Source of the DNA: Psettodes erumei
Taxonomy: Eukaryota > Chordata > Actinopteri > Pleuronectiformes > Psettodidae
NCBI GenBank assembly: GCA_016785225.1
Contig: JAFBJZ010000616.1
Coordinates: 1,966,001-2,030,000 of the forward strand
Direction: 5' to 3'
Length of the DNA stretch: 64,000 nt
Part shown: piece by piece, positions 24,314-34,912 of the stretch
How positions within the stretch are numbered: position 1 is the stretch's first letter
How the letters are laid out: each line of letters starts with the position of its first letter
The notes under the pieces: model-generated
Databases searched by the model: none
What the model saw: only the letters and a program-made list of their open reading frames with translations
What the model was told of the DNA's origin: nothing
Translations under genes and position numbers: made by a program

Positions 24314-26906
24314 GTTGAAACCAATATTTGTCTCTGAATGTGATTTCTCATAAATTAAAATATCCAAAAAAAATCGCAGTTGCGCCACCAGCCCTAAAGA
24401 GCCATCGCCACATTGGAGCTCCAGCGGTGCGATTTAAGTCCGAATTTGAGCCGAAAACGTGAATGAATTATGCTTCGACATTTGCTATATGTCATTTTGC
24501 ATTTTCCCCAGTCAGCCTTCGCTTCGTAGTTAGTGGATCACCTGATCCTTTAGTGGACACTGCGGGTCCACCTTACCGTAAGTAACCAAAAGCACAACCC
24601 TGGAGAAAAAACGCGGCTATCCGCTGCGCAGACAGTCTACAATCTGAGTGCACAGCTGTTAGGTGCAATGCACGGCACGTCATGTTACTACAGTATGGCC
24701 ATTTCGAGAATGCTGGTCATGATTTTCATTCCTCACATTTCAAGCCTGCATGTCTAAAGACACTCACTGCACTGTAGATAGTGAAGCTGTGTTTGGCCCA
24801 GGGAACGTTTCTTTCAAATTGTTATGATGAATAGAATAAAAGAAGACTCTCAGTTCATTCACAGAGTAAAATCATTTCAGCATGATTTTGTGTGATCAGG
24901 CTCATTTATACGAAGGCCTGTTATTATTTTTGATCGTTGTTCTTAAGTTGGTGTTTTCTAATTTCCTATTATCAGAGTGTGATTTGTCAGTTCTCATAAT
25001 GTACTGGATCCAATTAGAGTCAAGTGTCCCACACATCATCAGGGCTGATTCTCTTGGCCCTTTTAAGATTCTGGTCTCAGGGGCTCCAGTCCAAGACATA
25101 TAAAAAAACATTTAGGTCTTATTCTTATGGTCCCCCACAGCTTCTTCTTCTTCTTCTTCTTCTTCTTCTTCTTCTTCTTCTAACTTCTCATGTACATTGT
25201 TCTACTGTGAATCACATCTAACAACACAATGTTGTTTTCCAGCTGTGTGTCATTTGAACAAAATAGCCAATTATCAGGGTCCCATGCGACATGAAGAACT
25301 CATTAAGGTTGAGAAAACAGTTGATATTGCCAGGGTTACACGGGCTGAAGACACAGACTGTGGCAGAGATTAAAATTAACCACTAGATGGAGCACTTGTA
25401 AAAAACTTACAGAGATGCATTTTCACTTTCCAGTATTAGACCTCTGCAGCAACACACTTTGGTTAAAAAATGTATTTATCAGATATAATTCCTCATTCTT
25501 ACAAAGACTGTGTGATCATGAGATGTTGACTGGTCACTAACTTCAGACTTCAAGACTCATTGCTGGTATGCTCTGTACTAAACAACATCCAGAAAAGAGT
25601 GAGAAAGATGAAGTAGGTAACATTGCTCCTGCAGAACCTGGTCTCCATCGAGGTAACTCTGAGCTGTCTGTCCTTTTTAGGTGGAGATCCAAAAGGTAAC
25701 ATGTGGCCAACAGAAACCTGTGGGACAGCTCATGTTGGCACAGGGCCTGGAGTTCCTTCCAAATATAGGTAAGAAAGATCCAAGAATAATGTTAGTATCT
25801 CATCTATTGTGTGTGTAACTGTTCAGAGTAACAGGTCGTCACAGTGTGATAGGGTCAGTCTGCATACTGTACCGTAAAGCTACTAAAAATATCATGTTGG
25901 AGTTAAGGACGTCATCAGTGATGGATTTCATTGTCCTTTCCAGACTCCTTCATGAGGAACACCAGCAACCCAACCCGAGACGCGCAAATCACCGTCTAAG
26001 AGGATGGAAAGAGGAGCAGCCCGCCAGAGCATCACTCTGCCACCAACTGAGGGCACCGCTCTGCCAGTGAGTCACAACACAGAGCTTCTCCTTTTCTCTG
26101 TAGCAGACAGAATAATGATCGGGTAGGGTTTGGTTTCAGTCAGGCCTGAGTCAAACGGTACTGGGGACATTTATTGTTTGGGTTTGGAGCTGCAGCTTGT
26201 TCATGTTTGACTTTGAGGGGCGTCCAGGTGGTCGAGTGTTTTGACGCACGCCATGTAACCGTAACATTCCTGGTCCGATTTCTGGCCAAGAACCACTATC
26301 AAGTTTCGAATACGCTGACGTCCTCAAACAACCATATCTGCATTATGACGTACATGCCCACATAGCAGTCCGAGCATTGCCTGAATACACTCTTCCTTTC
26401 GCTATCCCCCTGACATTTAGAGTTTTAAGAAGGATGGAGGAGCAGATCCATGGATCCAGCACCAGCATCACAGAGGAGAAAACTTCTCTTTTCATGGAGC
26501 ACAAACATATAGCCGGTTCATGGACAAGTAGACTGGATGGACAAAAGCATTCTGCTCCACCAGAGATTCCAGTAAAAATGGCCATGCTATCAAATATTGT
26601 TCAGTGCTGTAAAAGTGGGTCATGACTTCCACAATTAGTATTTTAGAAGAAGAAGTAAAGAAGTGCAGATATCAAAATACACAAACGAGTTCAAAGCTGC
26701 ACAATCATCAGTCTTGATGATGTACTAACAATACAAAAAGATATTCATCTTATTCGAGCCCCCTTCATTTTGTCACAGTTAAAAACATTTAACTGTAACA
26801 ATTCCTTTGTATTTTCAAAGGTATACAGGGATTTTTTAAATGTCAGAAAAGTCAGTTTTGTTGTCCATGTGCATTTTTTATATAAAAGTCACATTAAACA
26901 TTGAAA

Positions 26907-26937
<31 letters not shown>

Positions 26938-27027
26938 TTTTTACAGAGAACTGTAATACAAAAGCACTCCGGGGGAATGTTAACTATTTACAGACACAGA
27001 AAACAGAAAAGATACACTGAAGTGTTT
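24314..27027. other. Intergenic: gnal XL promoter side and tmem14c 3' flank
   Basis: The first few hundred bases should hold the 5' UTR and promoter of gnal XL. After that come a TTC microsatellite (25141-25180) and a TA repeat (26907-26930) near the tmem14c 3' end. Splice-like motifs near 25.6-25.8 kb and open frames at 25.8-26.6 kb gave no recognisable protein. Confidence 0.55.
25141..25180. repeat. TTC microsatellite
   Basis: About 13 TTC units downstream of a CAG-ending stretch, in the gnal-tmem14c intergenic region. Confidence 0.95.
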
Positions 27028-28672
27028 TCAAGAGTTGTGCGGCCTCTTTAGCATCCCAGTTAAGATCTTCACCAGCATCAGTCCACTGAAAAGAGATGAC
27101 AAAATTGAAATCAGGACATGGTTGAAAAAGATTCCAGTGATCTTTGTGATGCAGAATATTGTACATTACTAACCCTTTAACAGTCAAAAGGACATTCAAG
27201 CATGCATTAATGGTGTTTTACCTGGCTAAAGTCATTACACCAGCTGGCATGAACTTCCAGGAGTTGAGGAATCTCAGTCCCATCACCACAGCCAGAGTTC
27301 CTGAGGTGCCTGCGGTGGAGGTACGCAGTTGATGCAACGTGTTTAGGAAAGATGCACTTGGACTGTCACAGTTCTAATAAACAAACACAAAAAAACTTGC
27401 TCACCCAGTGAAAGCCAGACATTCTTGGGATTTTGCGATGACAGATAAGCACCGGCCGCAGCCAACAGGCCAAACAGGAGCCCTGCAACTAGGGAGGTGA
27501 CGCTGCCTGTGGAGCAAACACATCAGGTTAGCTTTTATTTTAAAATGAAGTGCAGAACTGAGCTTTTCTCTTTTTTGTGAACCTTCCACTTTTACTTCAC
27601 AATCTGACCATCTACATTGTGCAGCTGGTCGCTAATTTATGAGGTACACCAAACTATTGATGACACGCTTGTTAATATTCTTTCAGCTTTCGTTGAAACT
27701 GTTTTAGAGAGGCTCTGTGACCATTTTGCAGACTGTAGTTTGCAGTGCTTTTGATAGTTTGTCCACCCCTTTTCATCAATGAGGTTAGACTGCATTGTTT
27801 GTTGTTAGAACTACCCAATAAACTGTAAGTTGGGTGTAGATGGAGATCAGGCACAGCACAGGGAACAAAAGCAATCTACTGTACAATCACCTTGCTGGCA
27901 ACACATGTCGTGACTGCGTTGCATTTTGGTCTATGAAGGCTTATGTCAGTGAACAAACTGGTACATCTGCTTCTTCTGAGATGGACATCTCCCCAGTGGT
28001 GGAAAAAGTAAGTACAAAAGTAAAAGTACTCATTTTGTAATAAAATGTCTCCTACAACTGATATATTACTACAGTATTTAGACTCTTCTATTCTCTGTTT
28101 TTTGTGAACTACTGGATAAATTTGCCATTTGTTGGTCCTCAAACATTTACATTAAATGACATCATATGAGGATCATATGAGGTTTAAAGGGGATACGTCT
28201 CTCTGGTTGAACTGATAGTATCAACACAGTATTTTTTTTTTAATTCAATGTTTTGTTTTTTTATAACTAGTAACAGCAGTCAGATAAATGCAGTGAAGTT
28301 AAAAGTAACTCTGAAATCTAATGACATTTGTGTATAATAGAGCATTAAAAAGAGACAGTGAACTAAACTACATGTACATGAGTAAAAGATACTTCCCCGT
28401 GCTTTCAGCAGAGGTTTGATGCACATTGGACGTCATTCTGAATGACTGAGATGTTTTACATCAAACTCAAACACTCACTGGCCACTTCATTAGGTCCACT
28501 TGTACAAACTAGTGTGATTCAAAACATAAATTCTGCCTTTATAACAGAATCACGTTCAGTCTTGATGCACAGTGTCAGAGAGGTTTTGGTTATTATTGTG
28601 ATACATTATATTGAGAGGTGTTTCTAATATTGTGTCCATGTCATTACTGTACATGAGAGGAGCTGCTGCCAG

Positions 28673-28737
<65 letters not shown>

Positions 28738-28957
28738 CATCAAGTAGAACGAGGACCTTTCTGACAGAGTCAACACAACCTGAAACATTAGAAAGTTCAA
28801 GTCATGGCAGAGATGTTGTGAGATGTTGTGTAGTGTTGTGCACAGTGACTGTATGTGTAACTGCGGGTATGCGTCGCCTACCTGCTTTCACATAACCAAC
28901 GATTCCGCCTGCTGACACAAGAGCAGCGTAACTGAACCCGATCCAGTCCACAGCCAT
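27028..28957 (-). CDS. tmem14c: Transmembrane protein 14C
   Basis: This is a small multi-pass protein of the mitochondrial inner membrane. In the family, TMEM14C supports protoporphyrinogen IX delivery for haem synthesis in red-cell precursors. Four coding exons on the minus strand: 28882-28957, 27405-27506, 27222-27309 and 27028-27085. All have GT-AG borders and consistent phase and add up to 107 aa, close to the 112 aa of human. Visible signatures are WIGFSYAALVSAGGIVGYVKAGS in the first helix region, then LVAGLLFGLLAAAGAYLSSQ, TSGTLAVVMGLRF, KFMPAG and the C-terminal KRPHNS. ATG 28957 was chosen because the preceding codons do not resemble the family. The paralogue tmem14a is less likely, since the NVW and RPH motifs and the pak1ip1 neighbour fit 14C. 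Pak1ip1 lies directly upstream in the same orientation, as in human. Confidence 0.92.
27994..28394. mobile_element. MITE-like element in tmem14c intron 1
   Basis: It starts cagtggtggaaaaagtaagt, the typical left end of a common teleost MITE, and has agtaaaagtactca inside. It ends near agtaaaagatactt. It belongs to the same broad family as 14251-14625. The right border is uncertain. Confidence 0.5.
28467..28640. repeat. Interspersed repeat with CACTGGCCACTTYATTAGG end
   Basis: The string cactggccacttcattaggt is the familiar start of a frequent fish repeat. A related string (tttattaggtacaccc) occurs at about 29316, which suggests a second fragment there. Confidence 0.45.
28675..28736. repeat. 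TAA microsatellite
   Basis: About 20 copies of the trinucleotide TAA in tmem14c intron 1, uninterrupted. Confidence 0.95.
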
Positions 28958-30354
28958 GACCACACTCAACCCGTAGCTGTTGGTACGATGACGATGATGA
29001 TGAGGAGGAGGAGGAAGAGGAAGGACGTGGCAGTCAAACACACCGGTACAGGTATGTTAACGTCAAGAAGATTTGACTAAAGTTTCACTAACACTAAATA
29101 CCTGATTTCCCAAACTTCCGAACTTTTAGACTTCCGGGGTCATTTGAAAGAATTTCAAATTAAAAGTATGCCAGCAGGTTATATACTCAGCAGTATACTT
29201 TAAAATAATTTATATGTTTCATTTTATTATAATTTTCATGTTTGCAGTAGTACTTCAGGAAGGAAAGATGACACATAAGTTTAATACAACATAAAACATA
29301 CAGTCAGTTAACAGTTTATTAGGTACACCCATCTTAAAACTAATGCAGTCAATACGAGAATAAATCCTACTTTTGTGTTCAGTTTGTGTTGAAACAGTTA
29401 CGAGAGGTGCTGATTTGTGCTGCTGATGTACTGTAACACAGTTTAACAGCAACACTGGGCAGAAAACTGTACATTAATATTATCATGAAGTGGGATTTAT
29501 TGCAACCTAATATTCTAATAATAGCAAATAATCTGCCAACTGAATGTTTAACATATTTTTAAAAATAGAATCAGAAGCTGACCTGCACTTTATCGCCTCC
29601 TGGTGGTAACCATGAGACAATGCACACTGCACTGTTAGTAATAATAATAATTCAGATATAAATGAATGCAAAGGTAAGTGGAACCAGTCATACAGCGACA
29701 TCAGTCACAAGGCAGATATGAAGCTGGGCCACGCTGCCACGTCTCTGCTCTTTACTTGGGTGAGGAGGGGTTTTAAGAATGCATCAAAGGTGTATTAGGT
29801 CAGTGAATTTTCTGAGTTAGTGGATTGTGACGTTCATATCAAACTGCCTGTCAAGCCAGCAGGGCTAGCCAAAGCATCTTAGCCCCAGCTTTTTACAATG
29901 TAGACATACTATAATGTTGGCTGATGCCTCAGAATATCTGGCAGCAGCTTAAAACTATGTTAGGTCAGTTAAAAGGTAAATTAAATCAGGGCTAAAGAAT
30001 CATATCCCTGAGCAGATTTAGCTGATAGCCTGATACTGTTATAGTGCACATCATTTAAATGACCACTGGGACTTCCACAGGTACACTCACGCAACTTTGA
30101 GCACATTTAACTGTGTACTGATGACTAACAAATGCATGGATTATAAAACATTTTTATTGTTTATCTCATGTTCCGTCTTTTTCCTACTTTTCAGTGTTGA
30201 TAGCAAAATTATTATTACAATCAGGAAAACTAAGAGTTGAAAGGTGTCAGAGTGGGGGTGGATCACCTCCCAGTAAAGGCAAGTTTGACCAAAAAAGTTC
30301 AGATTTAAAAACGGAGCATAGAAAGACTTTGAAATGACATGCTGCTGTCCCATG
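28958..30354. other. Intergenic between pak1ip1 and tmem14c
   Basis: It holds the tmem14c 5' flank, a repeat fragment near 29313-29450, and the pak1ip1 3' UTR. A minus-strand AATAAA at 30153-30158 is the likely pak1ip1 polyadenylation signal, about 200 bases after its stop. Nothing else was recognised. Confidence 0.55.
30153..30158 (-). terminator. pak1ip1: Candidate polyadenylation signal of pak1ip1
   Basis: A minus-strand AATAAA lies about 200 bases downstream of the stop codon. It was chosen by position and motif only. Confidence 0.5.
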
Positions 30355-31511
30355 TCATTTTCCACCGTCCTTTTTCTTCTTCTTTTTGAGTTTGCTCTCA
30401 TCTTCGAGAATGACTTCTTCTGCTGCAATTCGGACTCTCTTTGTCTTTGAAAGTTCTTGAGCGAGTTCTGCGGACAAACGGAAAAAACAAGATGGTTGGC
30501 GTTAAGACACAGACGCACAATAAGGACGTGAAGTCTTGAAGCTGTGTAACTTTTAGTGGAAGATCTTTAAACACAAATGTATCTAAGCCTGTGGTTTTCC
30601 ACAGCAGGGAGTTAACATTTGGGGGTCATGTGTCAAACTTCATGCTGAATTGACTGTAAATATGGACTGCCGATTGGAGAAATGTTCATTCCCTTCTTCT
30701 TTACAGTGCACCACTGCCATCATGTCCGTCATGACATGATAATAATAAAGTGAAATGAGTGTCAGTGTTTGCAGGATGTTACCTTCAGATGTCGTCGCCT
30801 CAGTTGCTGCTGGCTCGGCCGTCTGCTGCACTGAAGAAGGTTTCCACACAGCGAGGCAAGTCAGTCTGGCTGTTGTGTTCACTTCCCCGAGGAGGGTGGG
30901 AGGCTCCAGCTCCTGTCGGACAGCAGCAGTACATCACTAGATTAATCAGCAGGTAACAGTGTCCTTTTTGCTAATCTTTATTTAAATTTATTTATTTTAA
31001 CAAAAGGTTTTATTATGTCTGGCGTTTTCCTACTTATCTGATTAAATCCAAACATGAATCTGACTTTAGTCATTATGCTGTTCAAGAACATTATTACCCT
31101 GTTCTGCAAAGTGAAGATATATAGTAAGTCAACAGGTCATGACCCTAAGGAAAATTTTAAAACATACACTGTCACAGAAATTTGGTTGAAGTTACAAGTC
31201 AATGGCTTCCACTCATATGTTCAAAAACATGAGAGACATGCCTCTTTAAGATGGAGTTTCCACATTTTGATGAATCCGTCATTTGAAGCTGTCACCATCA
31301 CGCAGTAATCCTCCATACTGAAGCTGTCAACTGCTTTCACCCTGATTTCACAAAAAGGATAGCAATTACAGCATTTGGTTTAAAATTGTATTTTCTCAGT
31401 CCATAGAAATATGTTTTCACACATGCAGCTCCAAATCCTTGCATACATACTGCACATTAAAAAAAAAACACACATCAGACATTCATGATGGTGGAGTTGT
31501 GAAGTTAAAAA

Positions 31512-31566
<55 letters not shown>

Positions 31567-34227
31567 CCTGAATAATTACCTGGTTTCATGAGCCTTGAAT
31601 TCACACACCCATTTTTCTTTTCCTATGTCACACAACCTCACAATCTCATCATCCCCTGCGACGGCCATGATGGAGTTCTGAAAGACGGGCAAGATTATGA
31701 CATCTATTCAAACTTACAGCTGGTGCATTGTTATTCTGCATTAATGACCAGGCAGACATCATGGTAGTGTCTGTATCACTCTACCATGACACTGTTTTCT
31801 TTTACATTCAGAGTAAAAGTTCAGATAACTTACATTTAAGAACTTGATGGACGAGATCCTTTTGGGGTTTGTCAGTGTTGCTGTCAGTGAGGCTGTCTCC
31901 AGGTCGTAGATGTTCACCTTGTCATCGGCCACCACCACATATTTATCCCCATCTGGAGACCATCTAACTATGTGTGCGCCTGTTAAACGTGTAGAGATTG
32001 AGTTGGGGTCATTTCAAACATGAGAAATATCAGCTGATTAACTTCATGATGAAACTTACTCTGTTTTATGTTTTTGATGAAGGCTGATCTTCCATTAATT
32101 AGATTCCATGTTCTAGAAATATTTTTTTAAAACAAAAAAAATGATTCAACAGTTACTTCAGAATCACTGTTAAATGCAACACCGGCCTCTGTGCCGTTAA
32201 AGCAGAGCTGTGGGTTTTACCTGAGAGTCTTATCTGTCCCAACTGAAAGTGCAAGTTTCCCAGATGGATGGACGGACAGCGACGTGACGTGTCCTCTGAT
32301 GAAACAAGACGATAAAGCTCGTCACACTGACACGTCTCCTCAAACAAAATGAAAGGCAACAATCACGCACACGTCTCTTTGTGCGCATACTTGTGAGCTT
32401 TGATGGACTTCAGGCACTCCCATTTCTTGGTGCTCCACACACACAGGAGTCCGTCCTCTCCTCCGCTCAGTAAATGAGATGTCCCATAAAACTCCAGGCA
32501 GGTGATGGTGCCTGTGCAATTACAGGGAAGTCTGAGTCCGGGATTCAGATCACAACATACTGGCACAGTATCTCTTTAAGGTTTAGCAAATGGTGAAAAG
32601 CAGCGCTTGAAGTAGAGAAAAATAAGTGCCATTGCTCCCCTAACTCACATGTGACATGCACAAGGTTGAAACTAAAAAAGTCTGTGACTGTATCCAAACC
32701 AAGAGTCCATTTCACAAAAGAATGTGATATAAAGTAGTTAATGCGTCGCAAAACATTTACAGTGAGAACATTTAAACTACCATATCCGACTAGTGCCCGT
32801 TTCAATTGTCCTTCAGGTGGTCTCAGTCATCACGCCTGCAATAACAAACTCCACTGGGGGTGACTAGTCTTGTGAGAACGAGGACGGGACAGGTCGTCGC
32901 GTCCACGAATCGCTTCCTTGACAAAGTTTACAACAAAAAGCTCCGCTGGATTGGAGCAGCGTTCTTGATGATGATTTTCATTTTTCTCATCATGATTTCT
33001 TCATGATGAGAAAAATGGAGTTAGTTAAATTTCTGAAATTCCATTTGATTCAGAAAAAGGCCAACGTTATTAACTGTGCCGGGTGAAGCCAAGGCGCAGG
33101 GAAAAGGTGTTTGTGTCTGTTAGCAAGTTTACACAAAAACTAGCGAGGTGGTTTCTGGGAGGGGTGGGAGTGAGCAGGAGCTTTCTGGGAGCAGGTGAAT
33201 CCAGCCTCAGCTGCAGAAACATGTCATTCTTCTGTGAGGGCTGGAATGTGAAGACACAGAGCTGAAGAGACACCTTGGTGGAAGTGTCTGAGCGCATTCT
33301 CGTGGAGAAAAGATGCGCTGCCCATGAAGACCGGCAGCTTAAGGGAAGTGCTGAAAGACTTAAAAGAAAAACTGGGGAACTGCTGGTAATGCGTACTCGC
33401 CCACCTCCAGCACTGGTAAAAAGAAAATACTTTTATTATTTTTCAGTGATAATTAAGTCAGTGATGCTGTCTTGATAAATGCTCCATTGCTCAGATCCCA
33501 GGAGGCATTTCAAATGAAATGAAGAGGAATCAGTTTGCTACAGGAGGCAGTGAGTCAGGAAGGTGGTCAGGAGAAGCAAGGAAGCAAACTGGATATCACA
33601 AAACGTGAATAATAGGACTGCTGGATCTATATTGGGAGCTTCTTGTCCACAATTGAGTGTCAGACATAAGCTGCACCTGAGATACTCACCATCGTGATGC
33701 AGCAAAGCACCGTGCTCAGTTCTCTTCTTCATGTCATACAGCTGGATGGTCTCATCTTTGCTTCCCGTCACAACAAACCTCTCACTGGCTGCCACAGCTG
33801 ATATGGATGCTATGTGGGCGTGATGTGTGAAGTTTGCCTTGGCTGTCCACTCCTGAATGACAGAAATAGCACATTGGAACTTGGACAACATAACAGTGGT
33901 TTACTAATAGAGGCATATTGACGAAAAAAAATCACCGAATGCATGAAAAAGTGAGGTTACACTTTTCATTGATGAAACCTTCTGATCATGCTGTTACGCA
34001 CAGGTAAACTGTGTAAGGGGACTTAACCACCAATCCCAGCGATGGCTCAGCTTGGCTTATTAGTGTCGGAGAGCAGTAAATACGCTACAGAGAAGTCTTG
34101 GGCAATGGCAGTTACACAAACAACTTCAGAACAGTGAAGTCCAACTTACCTCTTCGTCAGTTTTCACTCGGTAACCGAAGACGATCTGCTCGTAGCTCCC
34201 AGCAACCAGCTCCAGTACAGCTGCCAT
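30355..34227 (-). CDS. pak1ip1: PAK1-interacting protein 1 (WD-repeat protein, Mak11 family)
   Basis: This is a nucleolar WD40 beta-propeller that takes part in 60S ribosome assembly and inhibits PAK1 kinase. Ten exons (minus): 34150-34227, 33690-33852, 32391-32511, 32221-32295, 32060-32112, 31834-31979, 31580-31677, 31242-31341, 30783-30912 and 30355-30467. The phases are consistent and give 358 aa (human 392). Signatures run from MAAVLELVAGSYEQIVFGY through FTHHAHIASISAV, VVTGSKDETIQLYDMKKR, SGGEDGLLCVW, KKWECLKSIKAHKGHV and SVGTDKTLRTWNL to VAGDDEIVRL, ASNDGFIKMWKL and NTTARLTCLAVW. A lysine-rich tail (KLKKKKKKDGGK) looks like a nuclear/nucleolar signal. Exon 8 can only be joined in frame with a GC donor (GAG|GCATGT). 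The gene lies head to head with endouc. Confidence 0.93.
31518..31563. repeat. CA microsatellite in pak1ip1 intron 7
   Basis: An uninterrupted CA repeat of about 23 units lies 16 bases downstream of the exon 7 donor on the minus strand (TG in the transcript). Confidence 0.95.
32512..33689 (-). other. pak1ip1: pak1ip1 intron 2
   Basis: The longest intron of the gene (1.18 kb). It contains the perfect hairpin at 32979-33017, and a stretch at 33085-33400 with open frames on both strands that I could not assign. No further exon is needed to keep the frame. Confidence 0.6.
32979..33017. repeat. Perfect 17-bp inverted repeat with 5-nt loop
   Basis: The left arm catttttctcatcatga (32979-32995) and the right arm tcatgatgagaaaaatg (33001-33017) are exact reverse complements around the loop tttct. 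The hairpin lies in pak1ip1 intron 2 and would form on either strand's RNA. Confidence 0.95.
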
Positions 34228-34912
34228 GCTGTCCCTCACTGCTACAGCAAGCTGGGCTAACCAGTTAGCTTTCTTCAAACTTCAGCCTTATCTGTCTAAC
34301 ACTTGCTAACACGGGTCCAGACCTTATCTGAGAAACTCAGCGGAAATAAACAGGCGTGGAAAACCTCGTTAATCAATATATATATGTAGTCTCTTTTACG
34401 CACTCCCTGATCCAAAACAACGTGCGCAGCTGGTGCGCTTGCGCACAGGACTGCCCCGGTTGGTCTGGAAGTCGGCGGTTTTCAAAATAAAAGCCGGAAA
34501 ACAAGTGCGCTTGAGCGTCTGATCCTCACATTTAAAATAAACAAATATATATTACTATGTCGAATATTATTAACGAAAGACAACTGTATTATTATTGGGC
34601 CTGTACAAAGTTTATGGATTAATAAAAAGATAATGACAATGATAGATGTTTCTGTTTCTGCGTTTATCTCGATGAAAAGCACAAGTTTTTCGCAGTAAGC
34701 CCAGTGTTTAGTACAGGATAGAATGTAAAGAATAAATAATAAATAATATTCTTCCGTGCCTCTAATATCATAGCGGGGTGGGAAGTGTTTTTTTCTCCGG
34801 TCTTGTGATTGGCTAGCAAGAGACGTGATTATTGACGTCTCAGATAACTGTGCGTGTGAAACAGTGGTTTCTCTCAGCGGATGCAACAAGTCAAGAGTAA
34901 ATTTTGCGGAAG
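34228..34912. promoter_or_regulatory. Shared pak1ip1/endouc head-to-head intergenic region
   Basis: 685 bases separate the two start codons. An NRF1-like palindrome, tgcgcttgcgca (34434-34445), lies near the middle in a CpG-rich patch. A bidirectional promoter is the simplest reading. The motif is seen, and its function is inferred from its frequency in housekeeping bidirectional promoters. Confidence 0.5.

Noticed and set aside
25600..26070. Splice-like motifs and a 74-codon frame between gnal and tmem14c
   Set aside because: The translations match no protein I know and the putative exons do not join in a convincing frame.
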